In this document: piece by piece, positions 47,271 to 55,949 of the stretch
How the letters are laid out: each line of letters opens with the position of its first letter
Position numbering within the stretch: the stretch's first letter is position 1
DNA from: an uncultured Saprospiraceae bacterium
Lineage (GTDB): Bacteria; Bacteroidota; Bacteroidia; Chitinophagales; Saprospiraceae
Direction: 5' to 3'
DNA: 64,000 bases
Assembly: GCA_937924805.1 (NCBI GenBank)
Contig: CALDTZ010000012.1
Span: forward strand, 1 to 64,000
The notes under the pieces: model-generated
Told to the model about the DNA's origin: nothing
Database searches by the model: none
What the model saw: only the letters and a program-made list of their open reading frames with translations
Made by a program: the position numbers and the translations under genes

Positions 47271-47585
47271 TTATTTCAACTTATATCTTAATCCAACCTT
47301 CCAAATTGGATTTCTTCTATAAAATGATGTCAAATTCTGAGTGTCGTCTCCAATGTATCTACGAACATCGACACCTGTAAAGTTATTTACACCTATACTG
47401 ATATCTATTGTTTTCTTGATTTTATATTTCACACTGAAACCAAGAGTTGTAGCCCCATTTGTATAATGTGCCTCATCTGCGCGGGTAGATCCTACATCAA
47501 CGTAAAATAAAACGTTTGACTCTGTAAGAGTAAGCTCAGTAATACGTTTTTTCGTAGTATTTAAGGAATCATTTTTTTTGAAAAA
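47271..47585 (-). pseudogene. C-terminal relic of an outer-membrane receptor/barrel
   Basis: The minus strand has an open frame of about 103 codons without any ATG, GTG or TTG start. It reads RITELTLTESNVLFYVDVGS, then FSVKYKIKKTIDISIGVNNF, GVDVRRYIGDDTQNL, SFYRRNPIWKVGLRYKLK and stop. Alternating strands, the NNFTGVDVRRYIGD-type loop and the final aromatic strand match the end of TonB-dependent receptors or related barrels. Upstream there is only AT-rich sequence and then tRNA-Val, so the rest of the gene is gone. It is followed by a hairpin terminator that probably once served the full gene. Confidence 0.7.
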
Positions 47586-47690
47586 TCAATAAATAAAATA
47601 ATCTTTATTGATAATTATTAATTTATATTTTATCATATTTACTTTGTCAGGTGCAAGTGCAAAACTTACACCTTTTGGATAAAATAATGA

Positions 47691-47765
47691 GAGACTATAG
47701 CTCAGTTGGTTTAGAGCGCTGCCTTGACAGGGCAGAGGTCGTGGGTTCGAATCCCTCTAGTCTCA
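47691..47765 (+). tRNA. tRNA-Val (anticodon GAC)
   Basis: This 75-nt tRNA has acceptor GAGACTA with TAGTCTC and discriminator A, D-arm AGCTCAGTTGGTTTAGAGC, anticodon stem CTGCC/GGCAG with loop TTGACAG (GAC), and T-arm GTGGGTTCGAATCCC. CCA is not encoded. A CTTTG lies 45 bases upstream, a possible -33 element. Confidence 0.95.
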
Positions 47766-47966
47766 CTACAACATAATAGTTAAGGGAAGACGTAATATAA
47801 GTGTTAGAAGGTTCGCATTTTAGTGTAGAAACGTCGTCAAAATGCATTATTGAAGAACTTTGTTTTAAAAATCTGTATTTTCCCCGTATTTCATTCAGTT
47901 TATAATGGAAGTTTTACTAACTTCCCTGTCTATTATTAAATCAAGTTCTTACTAAAAATTTTTAGA

Positions 47967-49733
47967 ATGAAAAAAACATCTACATTTATTTTTACTTTAA
48001 TGATAATGCTTACCGCTGGCTTGTGTTTCTCACAATCACAGAGAATGGCTTTCGTTGAAGAAGTAACTCAAGCATCTTGTGGACCATGTGCAGGTGCTAA
48101 CCCTGGAATTCAAACATTATCAAATGCAAATTCAGGTGACGTCATTTTTCTAGCATACCAAGTTTGGTGGCCTGGATTTGATCCAATGTATAACGATAAT
48201 CCGGAAGAAGTTCAAGAAAGAATTGGTGTATACTATGATGGTAATAACTCTACTACTTTAGGGGCACCAAATGTATATCTTCAAGGAGTAGGAGGAAATC
48301 AAAGTACGACTGCCTATACTCAAGCGTGGATTGATGGTGTAAATGCAGATATGTCAGAATTTGACATGGATATTTCTGCTGCATTTGAGGATGGTAAATT
48401 AACGGTAACTGGTAACGCTACTGCTACAATGGAAGCTGCTGGTGACTTAAGATTAAGATTAATCTTAACTGAAAAAACAATATCAATTGCTGATGCTCCA
48501 GGTGGAACAAATGGAGAAACTGAATATCACCACGTATTCAAGAAATTTTTGAATGGTACTGATGGTACTGATTTAGAAGATTCTTGGGCAGTAGGTGATG
48601 CTTATGAAATCAACGAAACATATGATTTATCTCAAATCAATATTTACAGTTTTGCTGAGTTAGAAGTAATTGCGATTATTCAAAATGATACTGACAAATT
48701 TATTCACCAAGCTGCAAAAGATAGCGAAGTTGATATTACGGTAAACTTTAATGACAATGCGAATGCTGTTGGTGTTGAAGGATTGCCTTTAAATATTTGC
48801 GCAGGAGAACAATCAATTTCACCAGTTGTAACATTACAAAATACAGGTAATGCTGATTTAGTTTCTGCTACAATTACGTATGACGTAAACGGTGGAGCTG
48901 CTTCAACTTACGATTGGACAGGATCAATCGCTACACTTCAAAAAGAAAATGTAACATTGCCTGCTATTTCGTTTACTTCTGAAACTCAGAATATTGTAAA
49001 CTTTGAAATTTCTAACCCTAATGGTGTTTCTGATGAAGAACCAGCGGATAATGCATCTTCTTCAGTAGCAGTACCACAATCTGGTAAAACGGCTGCATTT
49101 GCAACGGTTGAAATTATGACAGACAACTATGGTGATGAAGTATATTGGGAAGTAAGAAACAGTTTAGATGAAGTAGTTATGTCTGGTGGAAATCCAAATG
49201 TAGGAATTGAAAATATTGGAACAGGAACTTTCCCTCCTCCAGCTTCAGCTGATTCTTATGCTAATCTAACTTTATACACAATTGAAGTACCAGTTGATGC
49301 ACAAGATTGTTATACTTTCCACATGGCTGATTACTATGGTGATGGTATGACTGAAGGTGGTGGATGGTTCAGATTATCTGACAACTGGGGAAATGAACTT
49401 GTTTATGGAAATGAAACATATGCTGAAGTAGTAAACAACTATAACGGTGATATCACAAGTGATATTGAAGACTTAGAAAATGTTACTTTATTAAATGTGT
49501 ATCCTAATCCTGCTACTGATTTTGTAACTGTTGATTTTGATATCAATACAAAAAGTAAAGTACAATTTGTATTAACAGATGTACTTGGTAAAGTAGTTTA
49601 TAATACTACATCAACAGCAAACGGTGCTAACTCAATGAATATTGAAACAAGCAACTTTAAAGCTGGAATGTACAATTTAACAATGATTGTAGATGGTGCT
49701 CAACACTCAACTAAATTGACTTTAGTTAAGTAA
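47967..49733 (+). CDS. Omp28-like secreted thioredoxin-fold protein with T9SS sorting domain
   Basis: This 588-residue protein has a signal peptide (ending LCFSQ). An N-terminal thioredoxin-like domain follows with VTQASCGPCAGANPGI (CGPC redox pair) and GAPNVYLQG, as in Omp28-related proteins. Next are Ig-like domains (VTLQNTGNADLVSATITY) and a module with MTDNYGDEVYWEVRN and YYGDGMTEGGGWFRL, and finally a T9SS type A domain (VYPNPATDFVTVDF, GMYNLTMIVDG). The codon choice looks biased and uniform (many AAC, GGT, GCT), consistent with high expression. A strong terminator follows. It is probably abundant at the cell surface. Confidence 0.88.
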   Translation: MKKTSTFIFTLMIMLTAGLCFSQSQRMAFVEEVTQASCGPCAGANPGIQTLSNANSGDVIFLAYQVWWPGFDPMYNDNPEEVQERIGVYYDGNNSTTLGAPNVYLQGVGGNQSTTAYTQAWIDGVNADMSEFDMDISAAFEDGKLTVTGNATATMEAAGDLRLRLILTEKTISIADAPGGTNGETEYHHVFKKFLNGTDGTDLEDSWAVGDAYEINETYDLSQINIYSFAELEVIAIIQNDTDKFIHQAAKDSEVDITVNFNDNANAVGVEGLPLNICAGEQSISPVVTLQNTGNADLVSATITYDVNGGAASTYDWTGSIATLQKENVTLPAISFTSETQNIVNFEISNPNGVSDEEPADNASSSVAVPQSGKTAAFATVEIMTDNYGDEVYWEVRNSLDEVVMSGGNPNVGIENIGTGTFPPPASADSYANLTLYTIEVPVDAQDCYTFHMADYYGDGMTEGGGWFRLSDNWGNELVYGNETYAEVVNNYNGDITSDIEDLENVTLLNVYPNPATDFVTVDFDINTKSKVQFVLTDVLGKVVYNTTSTANGANSMNIETSNFKAGMYNLTMIVDGAQHSTKLTLVK

Positions 49734-49759
49734 TAAGTTTCCAACTTAATATATAGAGG

Positions 49760-49793
49760 AGAGGTAACCCAGTATTGGGTTACCTCTTTTTTT
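49760..49793 (+). terminator. Intrinsic terminator
   Basis: An 11-bp perfect stem (AGAGGTAACCC at 49760-49770, complement at 49777-49787) has a 6-base loop and a run of seven T. It lies 27 bases past the Omp28-like gene. Confidence 0.92.
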
Positions 49794-49867
49794 ATCTGAA
49801 TTATATAAGTTGGTATATTGTATTGAGAATCCAAATGTTTTTCTTTTCTATCTAATTCATTATAAAT

Positions 49868-50599
49868 TTGTTGAGTTCAGCATTTATTTTTGGGGCTTTA
49901 GCCGCTTTTATTCTCGGTATGTCAAAATCTGGCATAAAGGGAATTACTATCATAATTGTTACCATTTTAGCCGTTATTCATGGAGGTAAATCTTCCACTG
50001 GTGTTTTATTACCACTGCTTATTATAGCTGATATCATGGCTGTATTTTATTATAGAAGAGAGGTGCAGTGGACTTACATTTATAAATTATTACCTTGGGT
50101 CTTATCAGGCGTTATTATCGGTGCATTTGTAGGGAAGGATATTCCTGAATTTATATTTAAGCAAATCATGGCCTATGTTATATTGGGAACTGTAGGGCTT
50201 ATGTTTTATTATGATTATAGAAAAATAGATAAAGTACCTGAACATTGGGCATTTGCAGGCTCAATGGGCTTGATGGCGGGTATTACGACCATGATTGGTA
50301 ACTTGGCTGGAGCTTTTACAAATATTTATTTCCTAGCCATGCGTCTTCCAAAAAATACTTTTATTGGAACAGCAGCTTATTTATTTTTTATCGTTAATAT
50401 ATTCAAATTACCTTTTCACCTATTTTTATGGAAAACAATCAACAAAGAAAGTATTTGGCATTCAATGACGAGCACACCTTTTACAATCCTTGGATTTATA
50501 GTAGGATTGCAAATAGTACGAAAAATTAAAGATCAATGGTATCGCAAATTGATCTTAATTCTTACTTTTTTAGGTGCTTTAATTTTGTTATTTAGATAA
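49868..50599 (+). CDS. TauE/SafE family membrane transporter
   Basis: This 243-residue integral inner-membrane protein has about eight hydrophobic segments. The first carries GALAAFILGMSKSGIKG, the signature loop of the TauE/SafE group; a second half repeats the pattern (GSMGLMAGITTMIGNLAGAF). Family members export sulfite or organosulfonates, but the substrate here is unknown. There is no ATG near the start: TTG at 49868 or 49871 must be used to keep the first helix. It converges on the E2 gene with 3 bases between stops. Confidence 0.88.
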   Translation: MLSSAFIFGALAAFILGMSKSGIKGITIIIVTILAVIHGGKSSTGVLLPLLIIADIMAVFYYRREVQWTYIYKLLPWVLSGVIIGAFVGKDIPEFIFKQIMAYVILGTVGLMFYYDYRKIDKVPEHWAFAGSMGLMAGITTMIGNLAGAFTNIYFLAMRLPKNTFIGTAAYLFFIVNIFKLPFHLFLWKTINKESIWHSMTSTPFTILGFIVGLQIVRKIKDQWYRKLILILTFLGALILLFR

Positions 50600-50602
50600 T
50601 TG

Positions 50603-51862
50603 CTATCTAAGCAATTTCATTGGTGACTCCAAATAAGATTTAACCGATTGTAAAAACATAGCTCCAGTTGCTCCATCAATGGCTCTATGGTCACACGATA
50701 AGGTAACCTTCATCGTATTGCCAACAACTACTTGCCCATCTTTAACAATTGGTTTTTCTATGATAGACCCGACGGCCATAATACACGCATCTGGTGGATT
50801 AATAATCGCTGTGAATTCAGTAATATCAAACATACCTAGGTTAGAAATAGTAAAGGTATTGCCTTGCATTTCATTCATGGCAATCTTCTTGTTTTTCGCT
50901 TTTCCTGCTAATTCACGTATATCTCTATAGATTACATTTAATGATTTTTGATCTGCATTTTTTACTACTGGTACCATTAATCCGTCTGGAACTGCCACTG
51001 CAACGCCGATATTTATATCTTGGTGATATCGAATCTTATCATCCATCCACGAAGCATTTACTGTTGGGTTTTTTCTCAAAGCAGATGCGCATGCTTTTAC
51101 AATCATGTCGTTATACGAAATTCTTAGATCTTCTCCGTCGTTTAACTGCTTTCTTGCAGCCATTGCAGCATCCATATTGATTTCCATGGTTAGGTAAAAA
51201 TGTGGTGCACCAAATTTACTTTCACTTAATCTTCTCGCGATTGTTTTTCGCATAGAGGATAACGCTACATCTCCATATTCAAAATCAATGGTTTCCCCGA
51301 TCACAGGTGCACTGTTAGATGGTGCTGTGCTCGGTGTATAATTTTCTATATCCCTTTTTACAATTCTTCCTCCTTCACCTGTTCCAGCCACTAACGTAAT
51401 ATCAATGTTGGCATCTTGTGCCATTTTTTTAGCTAATGGGGATGCTTTCAATCGATCATTTGAACTCGTATTTGTTTGAACTATGGGAGCTTCAACTATT
51501 TTTTCGACTTTTTTAACTTCTTCTATAACGGGCTTTTCTTCAATTTTTGGGCTGTTTTCACTTTCACTTGAAGGGGCTGAAGTTTCCGTTTTTTTAAGAT
51601 CACTAAGTAGATCTTCAACATTCTCACTTTTATCACCGATTATTGCAATGACATCATCAACGGGTACTGGTCCTGATTCAACACCAATATATAATAAGGT
51701 ACCCTTTTCAAAACTTTCTAATTCCATGGTTGCTTTATCTGTCTCAACCTCAGCTAAAATATCACCAGGTACCACATTATCGCCCACTTTTTTCAACCAT
51801 TCAATGATATTACCCTCTTCCATTGTATCACTAAGTCGGGGCATTCTTATTATCTCTGCCAT
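50603..51862 (-). CDS. pdhC: Pyruvate dehydrogenase E2 (dihydrolipoamide acetyltransferase)
   Basis: This 419-residue E2 component of the pyruvate dehydrogenase complex has one lipoyl domain (EVETDKATMELES, lipoyl Lys), a Pro/Glu/Ser linker, a peripheral-subunit-binding domain (ASPLAKKMAQDANID) and a catalytic core ending in LSCDHRAIDGATGAMFL with the HRxxDG active site. It transfers acetyl groups from lipoate to CoA. Only one lipoyl domain is present, whereas some relatives have two. E1 and E3 genes are not adjacent. Another 2-oxoacid specificity cannot be excluded. Confidence 0.9.
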   Translation of the reverse strand: MAEIIRMPRLSDTMEEGNIIEWLKKVGDNVVPGDILAEVETDKATMELESFEKGTLLYIGVESGPVPVDDVIAIIGDKSENVEDLLSDLKKTETSAPSSESENSPKIEEKPVIEEVKKVEKIVEAPIVQTNTSSNDRLKASPLAKKMAQDANIDITLVAGTGEGGRIVKRDIENYTPSTAPSNSAPVIGETIDFEYGDVALSSMRKTIARRLSESKFGAPHFYLTMEINMDAAMAARKQLNDGEDLRISYNDMIVKACASALRKNPTVNASWMDDKIRYHQDINIGVAVAVPDGLMVPVVKNADQKSLNVIYRDIRELAGKAKNKKIAMNEMQGNTFTISNLGMFDITEFTAIINPPDACIMAVGSIIEKPIVKDGQVVVGNTMKVTLSCDHRAIDGATGAMFLQSVKSYLESPMKLLR

Positions 51863-52074
51863 GTTTCATGTTTTTAACGCATCAAAAATATAAACTCCTG
51901 ATTAAGTGTATTGGTTTTTTGCGTTTTAAAATTTGATTTTTACTTTATTTTATTTAAAATGGAAATATTATGCCAATTTTCTTGATCTAAGGTATGTGGA
52001 ATCAAGACATATATTAATATAATTCCTAATTTTACTTCTGTGTTATATTCTTTTTTCTCGTCAAAAATTATTGA

Positions 52075-52692
52075 TTGAATTATTCATCTAAAATATTAGA
52101 AGAAGCAATTGAAGCTTTTTCTGCTTTACCAAGTGTAGGAAAAAAATCTGCTCTTCGAATGGTTTTGCATTTGGCTCAAGATAAAAATTTTAAAAAAGAG
52201 AAGATTATTACTTCTTTGCAATCAATTATAAATGACCTAAAAGTTTGTCAAAATTGTTTTAGTTATTCAGATACAGAATTATGTAATATTTGTTCTAATC
52301 CATTAAGAAAGAAAGACCAAATTTGTGTAGTTGAATCGATTAAAGATGTGATTGCAATCGAAGAAACACAAAGCTTCAGTGGGACTTATCATGTACTAGG
52401 AGGAGTAGTTTCTCCATTAGAAGGAATCGGTCCTGATGATATACGAGTTCATGAATTAGTAAAAAGAGTATCAGAAACTAAGCCAGATGAATTAATCATG
52501 GCATTGAGTCCAACGATAGATGGTGAGACTACCATTTTTTATATCTCTAAATTGCTCGCTAATTTTGAAATTTCCATTTCAACAATAGCCAGAGGAGTAG
52601 CATTTGGTGGTGAGATTTCTTACGCCGATGAGATAACCTTAGGACGGTCGATATCAAGTAGACAACCATATAGTCAAAAAGCTTCATTTTAA
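52075..52692 (+). CDS. recR: Recombination mediator protein RecR
   Basis: This 205-residue protein shows the RecR layout: N-terminal HhH (LPSVGKKSALRMVLHL), zinc finger (CQNCFSYSDTELCNIC), and Toprim domain (ICVVESIKDVIAIEET, TYHVLGGVVSPLEGIGP). The C-terminus has ARGVAFGGEISYADEITLGR. With RecO and RecF it loads RecA on gapped DNA. The start is TTG at 52075, as no ATG or GTG lies near. The glycosyltransferase gene starts 9 bases downstream. Confidence 0.96.
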   Translation: MNYSSKILEEAIEAFSALPSVGKKSALRMVLHLAQDKNFKKEKIITSLQSIINDLKVCQNCFSYSDTELCNICSNPLRKKDQICVVESIKDVIAIEETQSFSGTYHVLGGVVSPLEGIGPDDIRVHELVKRVSETKPDELIMALSPTIDGETTIFYISKLLANFEISISTIARGVAFGGEISYADEITLGRSISSRQPYSQKASF

Positions 52693-52701
52693 TTTTTAGA
52701 A

Positions 52702-54642
52702 ATGGTTGACATTTCCATCATTATTGTAAATTATAACGTTAAGCATTTTTTAAAACAATGTTTGCAATCTATTCAGAAATCGGAACATGATTTAAATATT
52801 GAGACTATAGTTATTGATAACCAATCCTTAGATGGTTCTCCATTTTTAATAAAACAAGAATTTCCTGAAGTAACGTTAATAGAGAATGAAAATAATGTAG
52901 GTTTTTCAAAAGCGAATAACCAAGGAATTGCTATCGCAAAAGGGAAATATATTTTATTGTTAAATCCGGATACGATTTTAAATGAAGATTGTTTGGCTGC
53001 CTGTTTTTTATTTTCTGAATCACAAAAAAAATTAGGAGCCTTAGGAGTAAAATTATTGGATGGTAAAGGTGTTTTTTTACCAGAGTCTAAAAGAGGTTTT
53101 CCTAGTCCTTGGACATCGATTACAAAACTAACTGGGATATGGAAGATCTTTCCAAGAAGTAAATTTTTTAATCCATATTATTTAGGTCATTTACCCAATG
53201 ATAAAACGTCAGAAATTGATGTATTGTGCGGTGCTTTTATGTTTATGCCAAAGGTTGTATTAGATGAAGTTGGATATCTTGATGAAGCCTTTTTTATGTA
53301 TGGAGAGGATATCGATTTAAGTTTTAGAATTCAAAAAGGAGGATTCAAAGTATTTTATTTTCCAGAAACTCAAATTATCCATTTTAAAGGTGAAAGCACC
53401 AAAAAAGCAAGTTTTAACTATGTAAAAACATTCTATGGCGCGATGAAGATATTTGCTGAAAAGCATACAAAAGGGAAGCTAGCTTTTTTTAATGTAGCCC
53501 TACTAAATTTAGCTATTTTTTTATTCGGATTTATAAGTTTGCTAAAAGCTAAAATTGGTAAATTGGTGCCCTTTGTTTTTGATTTTGTTATCGGATCTGG
53601 GATCGTATTAGGCGTTTCTAGAGCTTGGGGTTACTTGTTTTTTAAATCAACACGATATTTTGTTGATCAGTTATTTAGTTATTATGTATTTGGTATTGTT
53701 TTTTTACTTATGATGCTACTATTTATTATTGGTCACTACGATGCGGATGCTAAGAAACGGAGGTTTATCATGATGAGTTTTATGAGCCTATTATTGATGT
53801 TGGCGATCTATGGACTAATGCCTGTTGATCTTCGTTTTTCTAGGATTGTAATCACCATTTCAACCATTCTTTTGCTCTTTGTTTTTTTTAATACTAGGAA
53901 ATTATGGAATAAACTTAGATATGGTAATTTCACTTACGAAAAAGATAGTTTTAAACGAATATTGATCGTAGGATCACAAAATTCGGCGCATTCACTGATT
54001 AAAATATTAGAGGAAAAATATACAAACAGTAAAATCCTTGGCACAGTTTCGCCTTCTCAAGAAACGGTTGGATCATTTTACCTTAATAATATTACAAAGC
54101 TTAAAGAGTTGGTCACTTTAAACAAGGCAAATGAAGTTATTTTTTGCACAAAAGATTTAGAGAGTTCAGCTATATTTTCATCGATGGCTTCAATAGGAAG
54201 TGGATATTCGTTTAAATTAGCTAATACGACAAACGATGCTTTAGTAGGAAGTACGAATAAAAATAGTTCTGGGGATTGGTTTACGGAGGATGTTCAATTT
54301 TCTATTGATATGAATTCTAGTCGCAGGATTAAACGACTATTTGACATTGTATGTAGCCTTATTGTTATCGTTACATTTCCATTGTTCTTATTGTATTCTA
54401 CTAAAAGTAGAATGATGGTATTTAATGTTTTAAGTGTATTTGTTGGTTCAAAAACATGGATAGGATATTTGCCACATGGGAATATATTACCTTTATTAAA
54501 ACCCGCCGTTTTCCCAGTCTTGGATTTGTATCGGTTCGATATCAAGTTTACTGAAAATAAGGAATTAATTAATTTTCATTATGCCAAAAATTATAGCGTA
54601 ATAATGGATTTTGAGATGTGCACTAATTATGCTTTTAGATGA
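52702..54642 (+). CDS. GT2 glycosyltransferase fused to a sugar-transferase-like membrane region
   Basis: Residues 1-260 are a family 2 glycosyltransferase of the rhamnosyltransferase-like type (ISIIIVNYNVKHFLKQCL, VIDNQSLDGS, LLNPDTILN, FMYGEDIDLSFRI). Membrane helices follow (about 255-405). Next is a Rossmann-like segment (RILIVGSQNSAHSLIKILE) and a stretch SRRIKRLFDIVCSLIVIVTF that resembles the start of WcaJ/WbaP-type phosphosugar transferases, but their catalytic core is missing. This is 646 residues, longer than single-domain GT2 enzymes. It probably makes a surface glycan or glycolipid. It overlaps the M20 gene by 4 bases. Confidence 0.85.
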   Translation: MVDISIIIVNYNVKHFLKQCLQSIQKSEHDLNIETIVIDNQSLDGSPFLIKQEFPEVTLIENENNVGFSKANNQGIAIAKGKYILLLNPDTILNEDCLAACFLFSESQKKLGALGVKLLDGKGVFLPESKRGFPSPWTSITKLTGIWKIFPRSKFFNPYYLGHLPNDKTSEIDVLCGAFMFMPKVVLDEVGYLDEAFFMYGEDIDLSFRIQKGGFKVFYFPETQIIHFKGESTKKASFNYVKTFYGAMKIFAEKHTKGKLAFFNVALLNLAIFLFGFISLLKAKIGKLVPFVFDFVIGSGIVLGVSRAWGYLFFKSTRYFVDQLFSYYVFGIVFLLMMLLFIIGHYDADAKKRRFIMMSFMSLLLMLAIYGLMPVDLRFSRIVITISTILLLFVFFNTRKLWNKLRYGNFTYEKDSFKRILIVGSQNSAHSLIKILEEKYTNSKILGTVSPSQETVGSFYLNNITKLKELVTLNKANEVIFCTKDLESSAIFSSMASIGSGYSFKLANTTNDALVGSTNKNSSGDWFTEDVQFSIDMNSSRRIKRLFDIVCSLIVIVTFPLFLLYSTKSRMMVFNVLSVFVGSKTWIGYLPHGNILPLLKPAVFPVLDLYRFDIKFTENKELINFHYAKNYSVIMDFEMCTNYAFR

Positions 54643-55823
54643 TGAATGCAAAACAAGAAATACATAATCTTAGTCATGAATACTTTGCTGATATTGTAAA
54701 ATGGAGAAGACATTTACACAGAAATCCAGAACTGTCATATAAAGAATATGATACAGCAGATTTTATTGAAAATACCTTGCGTGAAATCGGATATACCGAT
54801 GTAAAGAGGATGGCTAATACAGGAGTGATTGCATGTATCGGAAGTCAAGGTGAGAATAAAGCGATTGGATTAAGAGCAGATATTGACGCATTACCTATTC
54901 AGGAAGCGAATGAAAGTATATACAAGTCTAAAAATGAAGGAGTAATGCATGCTTGTGGCCATGATGTTCATACTGCTTGCCTCCTTGGTGCAGCAAAAAT
55001 TTTAATGCGGTTAAAATCAACATTAAAAGGTCAGATAAAACTTGTATTTCAACCGGCAGAAGAAAAACTGCCTGGTGGAGCGTCACTACTTATAAAAGAA
55101 GGTGTATTAAAGGACCCGGATGTCGGTAAAATGGTTGGTCAACATGTGCATCCTCCATTGGCTGTTGGTAAACTAGGTTTTAAGCCAGGAGATTATATGG
55201 CTTCTGCGGATGAAATTTATTTAACGATTACTGGCAAAGGTGGTCATGCGGCATTACCTGATAATGTAATTGATCCTTTAATTGTAACGAGTCAAATTAT
55301 TTTGGCTTTGCAAACCGTAGTAAGTAGGAATGCATCACCTAAAACTCCAACAGTATTAAGTTTTGGAAAAATTAATTCTGAAGGAGGAGCAACAAATGTC
55401 ATTCCTAATTCAATAAAAATGGAAGGTACGTTTCGGACGTTTGATGAAAAGTGGAGGTTTGAAGCTCACAAAATAATAGAAAGAATTATCGAAAACACAT
55501 GCAGTGCTTTTGGTACATCCTATTCATTGGATATAAAAGTTGGTTACCCCAGTCTTTACAATAATGAAAAAGAAACGAACGAAGCAAAAAGATTAGCGAT
55601 TGAATATTTAGGAGCTGAAAATGTAGTTGATTTGCCCCTTCGAACAACAGCTGAAGATTTTGCCTTTTATTCGCATCAAGTACCCTCTTGCTTTTATCGA
55701 TTAGGCACAGGTAACATAACCAAAGGTATCACCTCTCCAGTGCATACAACTACGTTTGATATTGATGAAGAAGCATTGCGTATTGGTGCAGGGTTTATGG
55801 CCTTTCTAGCTATCAATAAATAG
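54639..55823 (+). CDS. M20D amidohydrolase (hippurate/IAA-amino-acid hydrolase type)
   Basis: This 394-residue metallopeptidase-family enzyme shows WRRHLHRNPELSYKEYDT, GLRADIDALPIQE, the metal ligands in MHACGHDVHTA, FQPAEEKLPGG and a late His in SPVHTTTFDI. It hydrolyses N-acyl amino acids or similar amides in the cytosol. No signal peptide. It overlaps the preceding gene by ATGA, so it is translationally coupled to recR-GT2. Substrate is unknown. Confidence 0.93.
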   Translation: MMNAKQEIHNLSHEYFADIVKWRRHLHRNPELSYKEYDTADFIENTLREIGYTDVKRMANTGVIACIGSQGENKAIGLRADIDALPIQEANESIYKSKNEGVMHACGHDVHTACLLGAAKILMRLKSTLKGQIKLVFQPAEEKLPGGASLLIKEGVLKDPDVGKMVGQHVHPPLAVGKLGFKPGDYMASADEIYLTITGKGGHAALPDNVIDPLIVTSQIILALQTVVSRNASPKTPTVLSFGKINSEGGATNVIPNSIKMEGTFRTFDEKWRFEAHKIIERIIENTCSAFGTSYSLDIKVGYPSLYNNEKETNEAKRLAIEYLGAENVVDLPLRTTAEDFAFYSHQVPSCFYRLGTGNITKGITSPVHTTTFDIDEEALRIGAGFMAFLAINK

Positions 55824-55949
55824 TTGTCTCATAATTTGCTCAAATTTTAAGCAGGATTGGTTTATTTATGAGCTAAACTATTTTTTGTAAGGATATTACA
55901 TATTATAAAAATATTTAATGTATTTTTACAAGAATAAGATAAAAGTAAA

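Noticed and set aside
49863..49870. TAAATTTG, an exact -7 consensus, at the start of the TauE-like gene
   Set aside because: It overlaps the TTG start codon needed to keep the first membrane helix; a transcript begun there would lack it. Probably chance in AT-rich DNA.
51483..51893. Plus-strand frame of 136 codons opposite the E2 gene
   Set aside because: Ser/Thr-rich shadow of the Glu/Val/Pro-rich linker and lipoyl region of E2; no family resemblance.
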